A stretch of DNA of 11,226 nucleotides from Planctomycetaceae bacterium (GTDB lineage Bacteria; Planctomycetota; Phycisphaerae; Phycisphaerales; SM1A02). The stretch is taken from NCBI GenBank assembly GCA_002737585.1, contig NSIA01000024.1:31563-42788 (forward strand). Reading direction: 5' to 3'. The translations under genes were made by a program, and so were the position numbers. Of this stretch, positions 7,184-11,226 are shown piece after piece. Each line of letters opens with the position of its first letter. The stretch's first letter is position 1. The notes below the pieces were generated by a model. The model saw nothing but the letters and a program-made list of their open reading frames with translations. It searched no databases and was not told the origin of the DNA.

Positions 7184-7368
7184 CCGACCCCATCGGGGGC
7201 TGGCGGACGCGAAGCTCGAACCCCAAGCGTAGGTGGGTTCGCCTGCCGTCGATCCCGGCCTTCCACTCGAGGGAGGCATGGCCTTCGTCGCAGCGATTGG
7301 GTGGCGATCCCTTGGGGTTCGCATCGGTTCGAGCAAATAGGCGTCGAACCTGCACCCGATGGGGTCGG
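7184..7368. repeat. Nested inverted repeats in the HIT-MFS spacer
   Basis: The outer arms CCGACCCCATCGGG (7184-7197) and CCCGATGGGGTCGG (7355-7368) are perfect over 14 bp. Inside them, CGAACCCCAAG (7217-7227) and CTTGGGGTTCG (7311-7321) are perfect over 11 bp. A third pair, GGTTCGA/TCGAACC (7326-7332/7344-7350), forms a local hairpin with an 11-base loop. Pairings compete: CTCGAACC at 7215-7222 can also pair with GGTTCGAG at 7326-7333, and the right outer arm can fold on itself (GGGGT-ccg-ACCCC, 7362-7374). The block fills most of the 248-base gap and would be the leader of the MFS mRNA. It could be a cis-acting RNA, a MITE-like insertion or a dispersed repeat. No target-site duplication is evident. 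Confidence 0.6.
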
Positions 7369-7390
7369 ACCCCGTCAATCCGAGTGCAGT

Positions 7391-7942
7391 CTAGCCCGGC
7401 AATAGGCCCGTGCGAAGCAATGACTGCGGAAGTGTGGTGCGATAGGCATCAAAGGTTCGATCCAAGGAGTCGGGAATCATCCGGGTGGATCCGAGAACAC
7501 TCATAAAGTTAGTGTCGCCGTTCCAGCGCGGAACCACGTGGCCATGCAGGTGCTCGGGGAGGCCCGCTCCCGCCGCGCGGCCGAGGTTCAGTCCGACGTT
7601 CATGCCTTGCGGGTGGAAGGTGTGCTGGCACAAGTCCATGGCCAACTCCATCAGCCTCCAGAAGTGCGCTCGATCCGGAGGGGTGTAGGCGTCGATGGTG
7701 GGCATTGGTTCGCCAAGTGCCACCAACAGATGGCCGTTGGTGTACGGGTAGCGATTGAGGAGCACCATGCCGCGGGTATCCCGGTGGACGACCTGTTGTT
7801 CAGTATCGCGGTCGGGGTGCGCCCAGTAGTCGGCCAGGAAGTTGGGGCTGCCCGCCGGTGGCGATGCCTTGGCGGCGTTGACTTGCGATTCAAGGGCGCT
7901 GATGTAGGCCATGCGCCAGGGTGCCCAAAGGGATGAGTGCAT
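7391..7942 (-). CDS. HIT-family protein, probable diadenosine tetraphosphate (Ap4A) phosphorylase-like
   Basis: This 183-residue cytoplasmic protein belongs to the histidine-triad superfamily of nucleotide hydrolases and transferases. The triad is HLHGHVV (131-137), with His135 the expected nucleophile-adjacent catalytic residue. It is followed by PRWNGDTNFM (138-147), a tail typical of the bacterial Ap4A phosphorylase-like branch. NRYPYTNGHLLV (63-74) and GLNLGRAAGAGLPEHLH (117-133) form the nucleotide-binding core. The N-terminus LWAPWRMAYI (5-14) is also characteristic of that branch. Many relatives carry a zinc-binding Cys-x-x-Cys near residue 35; here it reads NFLADYW (34-40) with no cysteine, so that site appears lost. 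The start at 7942 gives the family N-terminus directly and lacks a clear Shine-Dalgarno sequence. It is the first gene of the leftward group and is divergent from the sigma-factor gene. The exact substrate is not decided. Confidence 0.88.
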   Translation of the reverse strand: MHSSLWAPWRMAYISALESQVNAAKASPPAGSPNFLADYWAHPDRDTEQQVVHRDTRGMVLLNRYPYTNGHLLVALGEPMPTIDAYTPPDRAHFWRLMELAMDLCQHTFHPQGMNVGLNLGRAAGAGLPEHLHGHVVPRWNGDTNFMSVLGSTRMIPDSLDRTFDAYRTTLPQSLLRTGLLPG

Positions 7943-8351
7943 GCTCGAAGTGTAGGAAATGGAATCTCAAGAAACATGAAATGTGCGATGATTCAGTGTG
8001 ATCCACGTTGCACAGGCGGCTGGCAGGGGATGGCCAAACCCGGGCGCTTTGGCAGTGCTTGGGAGAAATTCCAAGAATTATTTTTGGTGCCTCAGGAGCC
8101 GCCTGCAGATTCATGAGTTTCACTGAGGAAATCGAGTTACGTCTCATCCGACATATGCTTAAAACCGAGTTTACAACACCGTCAGTTTTCTTAAGTTGTT
8201 TCGCAGAATGAGATTGCGTTAGCGCTCCGACTTGGATCACTGCCTGTGCACACGCTGCGTAAGTATGTGGGCGTTGTCGCGTGCATTTCTCCTGTGGATT
8301 CCGCGGTGCGATTCTGTAGAGAGAACGCGCTTCTGGTGGTCGTTGATTTGT

Positions 8352-8379
8352 TTGACTCGCTGTCGTTCCGGGATATGTT
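8352..8379 (+). promoter_or_regulatory. Candidate housekeeping-type promoter for the sigma-factor/kinase unit
   Basis: TTGACT (8352-8357; five of six matches to the -35 consensus) is separated by 16 bases from TATGTT (8374-8379; four of six to the -10). Transcription would begin near 8386, leaving a leader of only about 16 bases that begins at the ribosome-binding site. If real, the sigma gene is transcribed by the housekeeping sigma rather than only by itself. Planctomycete promoters are poorly defined, so this is tentative. Confidence 0.35.
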
Positions 8380-8385
8380 TGCTTC

Positions 8386-8394
8386 GGAGGAGGG
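8386..8394 (+). promoter_or_regulatory. Strong Shine-Dalgarno sequence fixing the sigma-factor start
   Basis: GGAGGAGGG lies 7 bases before the ATG at 8402. It is the clearest ribosome-binding site in the window and decides this start over an in-frame ATG at 8246. Confidence 0.85.
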
Positions 8395-8401
8395 AAACTC
8401 C

Positions 8402-9016
8402 ATGAGTTCGATCCAAGTAGAGGAAAAGGTTGTTGATTCTGTGCTCCAACGGGGCGGGTCAACACTGCGTTCAATCGCAGATGGGTTCAAAGAAATTTAT
8501 CCGCAGCTGCGGTCGATGGCATCGGTGTTGATGCGCCAAGAGCGCGCCAGCCACACGTTGCAGCCGACCGCCATTGTGAGCGAGGCGTTTCTGCGCCTTG
8601 CGCATCGCAATCCAGGCGAGTTTGCCAACGCAAACAACCTGTTGGCGGTGACTGCGCACGCCATGCGCTGCGTGCTGGTTGATCATGCCCGTTCACGCGG
8701 TGCCGCCAAGCGCGGCGCAGCGAAGCGTGGCGGAGATGCAGCACTGGCGTTCTTGGCCGACGAAAGCCGCATGGATCCATCGGATGTGTTCGCTATCGAT
8801 GAAGCGCTCACTGAACTTGAGGAAATGGACGCACGGGCTGCGCAGGTCTTGGAATGCAAGGTGTTCGCCGGCATGACGGTTGCGGAGATCTCCGAAGCGC
8901 TGGGTGTTTCCCGACCAACCGTGAACCGCGACTGGCGATTCGGGCGGGCGTTCTTGGCGCAGAAACTCGGCATCGACCTCAATGGCCTTGAAGAAGAAGG
9001 CGATTCGGCCCGTTAA
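8402..9016 (+). CDS. ECF-type RNA polymerase sigma factor (Sigma70_ECF / TIGR02999-like), kinase-coupled
   Basis: This 204-residue alternative sigma factor directs RNA polymerase to a special promoter set. Region 2 spans about 27-100. Family hallmarks are RQERASHTLQPTAIVSEAFL (45-64) and AHAMRCVLVDHARSRGAAKRG (85-105, the region 2.3-2.4 helix). The linker is short (about 106-135). Region 4 (about 136-190) holds a helix-turn-helix, MTVAEISEALGVSRPTVNRDW (158-178). RFGRAFLAQKL follows, as in TIGR02999-type proteins. Where most ECF sigmas have an acidic DAED-like stretch in region 2.2, this one has QPTA (54-57), with Thr56 in the centre. No anti-sigma gene is adjacent. Instead the stop TAA overlaps the ATG of a Ser/Thr kinase (TAATG), so the two are translationally coupled. 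By analogy to EcfP/PknT, the kinase may activate the factor by phosphorylation. That is inference. Confidence 0.92.
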   Translation: MSSIQVEEKVVDSVLQRGGSTLRSIADGFKEIYPQLRSMASVLMRQERASHTLQPTAIVSEAFLRLAHRNPGEFANANNLLAVTAHAMRCVLVDHARSRGAAKRGAAKRGGDAALAFLADESRMDPSDVFAIDEALTELEEMDARAAQVLECKVFAGMTVAEISEALGVSRPTVNRDWRFGRAFLAQKLGIDLNGLEEEGDSAR

Positions 9017-10152
9017 TGACTGACCGTAGCGCAAGTACTCAAGTGCAGACAGGTCACCGCGCACCGGCGGGTGACGCAGCGAAGTCGAGTCGCCTTCGCC
9101 GCGCGCGAGCCATCTTCACGTGTGCTTGCGACATGCCCGCTGATGAGCGCCTGATGTTCGTTGAAGATTCCTGCGGTGGCGATCTCGCGCTGCTGGAATT
9201 GGTTCGATCACTCTTGCGTGCTGATGAAGGTGGCGTTTCTGCGTGGGATTGCGCGGGCGTTGAAGTGGTGTCGATGTCACCGGTACTTTCGCTGCCTCTT
9301 GGCTATGAGCCGATTCGTGAACTTGGGCGTGGTGGCGCGGGGGTGGTGCAACTGTGCCGCGAGACTGAGTCCGGTGAACTGGTAGCAGTGAAGTTGGTTC
9401 ATGTGGAGAGTTCCGGTCGCAGCGCTGCAGCACGCTTTCGCCGTGAATGGCGGTTGCTGGCTCGGCTGCGTCATCCCGCGCTGGTGGCGCTGCGTTCCGC
9501 GGGCACGCTTGATGGCGGATGCGCGTACTTGGTGATGGATTTCATTGACGGCCAAGACATCCGTAAGCATTGCCGCGAGCAACATGTTCCTGCTTATCGC
9601 CGCATGGAGATGCTGGTGTCGATCGCCGACGCGCTGGCAGTTGCGCACGGGCATGGCATCATTCATCGCGATCTCAAGCCGGGCAACATCTTGGTCGAAC
9701 GTAACGGTGGTGCTCGCCTCATCGATTTCGGTGCAGCGCGCGTCCTTGACGGCGATCTCAACACGCGCCAAGAGCACACGCTGACTGGGCAAATCATTGG
9801 AACACTGAGCTACCTGAGCCCCGAGCAGGCTTCTGGTAATTCGCGACACGCGGATCATCGATCCGACCTGTATCAACTTGGAGTGGTCGCTTACGAACTG
9901 CTTGCGGGCACCTTGCCCTACGACATGGATGGCCACACATCCGCTGAGATGCTGCGCACCATCATTGCGGAGCCCGCCCGGGCGCTTGATAGCACTGGTG
10001 CTGTAGAGGCTGGACATCCAGCAGTGGCATTCTTTGAGCGTGCCTTGGCCAAGTCACCCGAGCAGCGCTTTGGTTCTGCTGCCGAGATGGCGGACGCCAT
10101 GCGCGCCGTCGTCGAGACGCTCAAGATTACTGATTCACAAGCCGCACGCTGA
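9016..10152 (+). CDS. Soluble Hanks-type Ser/Thr protein kinase coupled to the ECF sigma factor
   Basis: This 378-residue kinase looks catalytically complete. It has a Gly-rich loop LGRGGAGVV (103-111), Lys126 in VAVK, an aC-helix Glu in FRREW (141-145), HRDLKPGN (217-224), IDFG (236-239), an SPE activation-segment end (268-270), DLYQLGV (284-290) and a terminal Arg in PEQRF (348-352). The N-terminal segment RLRRARAIFTCACDMPADER through LLRADEGG (27-73) matches the short region often found ahead of kinase domains in planctomycetes. The protein ends soon after the kinase domain. No membrane segment, PASTA, WD40 or TPR region is seen, so it lacks the usual sensor half and is probably cytoplasmic. 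Its start overlaps the sigma stop by one base. The last 26 bases overlap a convergent gene. The sigma factor is the most likely substrate, but this is inferred from coupling alone. Confidence 0.93.
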   Translation: MTDRSASTQVQTGHRAPAGDAAKSSRLRRARAIFTCACDMPADERLMFVEDSCGGDLALLELVRSLLRADEGGVSAWDCAGVEVVSMSPVLSLPLGYEPIRELGRGGAGVVQLCRETESGELVAVKLVHVESSGRSAAARFRREWRLLARLRHPALVALRSAGTLDGGCAYLVMDFIDGQDIRKHCREQHVPAYRRMEMLVSIADALAVAHGHGIIHRDLKPGNILVERNGGARLIDFGAARVLDGDLNTRQEHTLTGQIIGTLSYLSPEQASGNSRHADHRSDLYQLGVVAYELLAGTLPYDMDGHTSAEMLRTIIAEPARALDSTGAVEAGHPAVAFFERALAKSPEQRFGSAAEMADAMRAVVETLKITDSQAAR

Positions 10153-10603
10153 GACGACCGCCGCATTCAAGTCGGCAGGTGATCTTGGTTCGACCGTGGG
10201 GGAGTTCAACCCGAACGCGGCGTTCCGTGCTATCTGAAATGGCATCAAAGATTGGTACGTCCCAGGCGTCATCTGCGCACAGGTAACTGTTGTCCGGAAG
10301 TTGGTACAGGATCTCAGCGACCGCGTTCGCGGATCCGCTGCAGATCACCAGTTCAACGTCGAGTGCTTGATCATCGGTCGAAGCCATGCAGCGATTCGCG
10401 TCGACGAACATGCGGGCTTCGTGGCGATTGAATGCGCTTCCAGATCCCACGGCTGGCTGCAGCCACTCGTGCTCCGCGCGCCCGTGGCGGGCAACGGCGT
10501 TTTCAACGGTGGCATGGGCAGTGCGAGCTGGTCGCGCGATGGTTCGCGCAGCAGGTTCGTCATGCGTGGAAGTTGCGTAGCTTGGGGAAAAGTCACGGTC
10601 CAT
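10127..10603 (-). CDS. Hypothetical protein, 158 residues, convergent with the kinase gene
   Basis: I do not recognise this family. The start at 10603 is chosen because GAGGT lies 7 bases upstream; a GTG start at 10699 is possible in frame but has no ribosome site. The N-terminal third is rich in Ala, Arg, Thr and His and looks flexible. The C-terminal part (about 81-158) looks like a folded mixed alpha/beta domain: LDVELVICSGSANAVAEILY (81-100), then LCADDAWDVPIFDAISDS (108-125), then beta-like VRVELPHGRTKITCRLECGG (130-149). No signal peptide or membrane segment is seen. The 3' end overlaps the kinase gene by 26 bases on the opposite strand, so the two convergent transcripts would be complementary there. 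A plus-strand frame of similar length exists, but without a ribosome site. Confidence 0.55.
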   Translation of the reverse strand: MDRDFSPSYATSTHDEPAARTIARPARTAHATVENAVARHGRAEHEWLQPAVGSGSAFNRHEARMFVDANRCMASTDDQALDVELVICSGSANAVAEILYQLPDNSYLCADDAWDVPIFDAISDSTERRVRVELPHGRTKITCRLECGGRLSVRLVNQ

Positions 10604-10610
10604 CTGAAAT

Positions 10611-10615
10611 ACCTC
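10611..10615 (-). promoter_or_regulatory. Shine-Dalgarno sequence deciding the start of the 158-residue gene
   Basis: Read on the minus strand, GAGGT is placed 7 bases before the ATG at 10603. It supports this start over the longer GTG start at 10699. Confidence 0.55.
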
Positions 10616-10734
10616 ACAACTCGGGTTCAATGAGCCTTTAACCAATCTCTCCACACTCACAGGCGTAAGGAACCGAAATAATGGATCAGGCATCTTCACA
10701 GAATGTGAATTTGTCTCAGGAGCCCGGGAGCGGT

Positions 10735-11226
10735 CTAGCGGGCTTCATGACGAAATGCCCGATTTGGCGCTGATTCTGGGCGTTCACTGACCCGGAGCGG
10801 GGTTTCAAATTGTCCGCTCCAGAAGCGAATACTTCCCGTGGGGAGGCTGCCGGCACGCGTGGCACCCATGGCTCGGAGCGCCATCAGCCGGTCGCCGCGG
10901 ACGGACACGGTCCATCCGGGGATGGAATTGCCGCCATCCGGATCGGCTGGCAATGCCCCGAGTTGGCTCGCAAGATCACGCAGCCGCCGCAGTGCCGCCA
11001 CATCTTCCAGGTCAACTTCCCAGCCAGTGCGGGCCATGCTTGAACCCGGCCACCACAGGTGCGAGCGCCGCCGGGCAACGCCGTTCTCGCGCAGTTCCAG
11101 CACCACGCCGATCAACATGTCTGCGTAGTCCGTGCTTGCGAAGGCGCGCGTATTGAAACGAATTCCAGCGGGGCGATCGTCATCGGTCCAGATGGATACG
11201 GGGAAATCAAATGCCTCGCGAGCGGT
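10735..11226 (-). CDS. Hypothetical protein, C-terminal part, truncated by the right window edge
   Basis: The frame is open from the right edge to the stop TAG at 10735-10737, giving at least 163 residues. The in-frame ATG at 11118 is probably internal, because the codons from 11226 to 11119 read as ordinary protein (for example DFPVSIWTDDDRPAGIRFN). The visible part contains LGVV-type hydrophobic and charged stretches, LRENGVARRRSHLWWPGSS (near the middle), and a predicted helix, DLEDVAALRRLRDLASQLG. It ends in an Arg-rich tail. No family is recognised and no membrane segment is seen. It lies 131 bases upstream of the 158-residue gene on the same strand, so the two could be co-transcribed. 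No terminator is seen between them. Confidence 0.6.
   Translation of the reverse strand, partial: TAREAFDFPVSIWTDDDRPAGIRFNTRAFASTDYADMLIGVVLELRENGVARRRSHLWWPGSSMARTGWEVDLEDVAALRRLRDLASQLGALPADPDGGNSIPGWTVSVRGDRLMALRAMGATRAGSLPTGSIRFWSGQFETPLRVSERPESAPNRAFRHEAR

Larger units (their letters stand above)
7943..8401. other. Divergent intergenic region between HIT gene and sigma-factor gene
   Basis: These 459 bases separate two divergent units and must hold both promoters. The middle (about 8065-8220) is noticeably richer in A and T than the surrounding DNA. A small hairpin, CTTGG/CCAAG (8058-8062/8071-8075), is followed by an A/T run on the plus strand, too weak to call a terminator. A 32-codon open frame (8113-8211, starting MSFTEEIELRLIRHM) has an AGGAG 14 bases before its ATG, too far for a normal ribosome site. 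The frame upstream of the sigma gene is open from 8246 but starts without a ribosome site. A plausible sigma-gene promoter is at 8352-8379. I found no convincing HIT promoter. Confidence 0.5.

Noticed and set aside
7143..7355. An N-terminal extension of the MFS protein (start at 7355)
   Set aside because: The frame is open, but the 71 residues are Arg/Pro/Gly-rich, no ribosome site precedes 7355 and the DNA consists of inverted repeats. The protein starting at 7142 is already full-length.
7326..7368. A tRNA 3' half
   Set aside because: GGTTCGA and TCGAACC look like a T-arm at first sight, but the 11-base loop is too long, no acceptor stem, D-arm or anticodon arm can be placed, and the segment belongs to the nested inverted repeats.
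8113..8211. A 32-residue small protein (MSFTEEIELRLIRHM...)
   Set aside because: The only possible ribosome site (AGGAG) is 14 bases from the ATG. The AT-rich intergenic setting makes a chance frame more likely.
8246..8401. A longer sigma factor starting at 8246
   Set aside because: The extra 52 residues lack any match to the sigma family and there is no ribosome site there, whereas the ATG at 8402 has a strong GGAGGAGGG 7 bases upstream.
8693..8730. An internal DNA repeat coding for AAKRGAAKRGG in the sigma gene
   Set aside because: The short Ala-Lys-Arg-Gly duplication falls in the basic stretch after region 2 that is variable in this family; it is probably slippage without special meaning.

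Overview
The window most likely comes from a planctomycete, probably a Phycisphaerae-type bacterium. The main reason is the pair at the right: an ECF-type sigma factor of the planctomycete-rich Sigma70_ECF (TIGR02999-like) family, translationally coupled to a Ser/Thr protein kinase whose N-terminus carries a short segment common in planctomycete kinases. Weak or absent Shine-Dalgarno sequences at most genes fit as well. This is inference from family resemblance; no 16S or other phylogenetic marker was compared.

Left part (positions 9-7942): all genes lie on the minus strand, so transcription runs right to left. The order is a HIT-family nucleotide hydrolase/transferase, an MFS transporter, rpsA (ribosomal protein S1, six S1 domains), a strong intrinsic terminator, about 500 bases of GC-rich structured non-coding DNA, aspS (aspartyl-tRNA synthetase), and then, 7 bases downstream, a membrane-anchored UrtA-like periplasmic binding protein. 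rpsA and aspS are core translation genes. The MFS and binding-protein genes are accessory, and their substrates are not decided by the sequence. The HIT-MFS spacer (7143-7390) is full of nested inverted repeats that can pair in competing ways. The rpsA leader holds an 18-bp perfect palindrome and a triplicated 10-bp repeat.

Right part (7943-11226): a 459-base divergent intergenic region separates the HIT gene from a plus-strand two-gene unit, the ECF sigma factor (8402-9016) and the Ser/Thr kinase (9016-10152), whose stop and start codons overlap as TAATG. The sigma factor lacks the acidic residues that usually contact core RNA polymerase in region 2.2 and has a Gln-Pro-Thr-Ala segment there instead. 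With a coupled kinase next to it, this suggests a sigma factor switched on by phosphorylation, as described for the EcfP/PknT (ECF43) type. Converging on the kinase from the other strand is a small unknown gene whose 3' end overlaps the kinase by 26 bases. Beyond it is the C-terminal part of another unknown minus-strand gene that runs off the right edge.

No tRNA, rRNA, CRISPR array, transposase gene or phage gene was recognised. The most interesting items are the kinase-coupled sigma factor with its atypical region 2.2, and the two structured non-coding segments (3336-3728 and 7184-7368).
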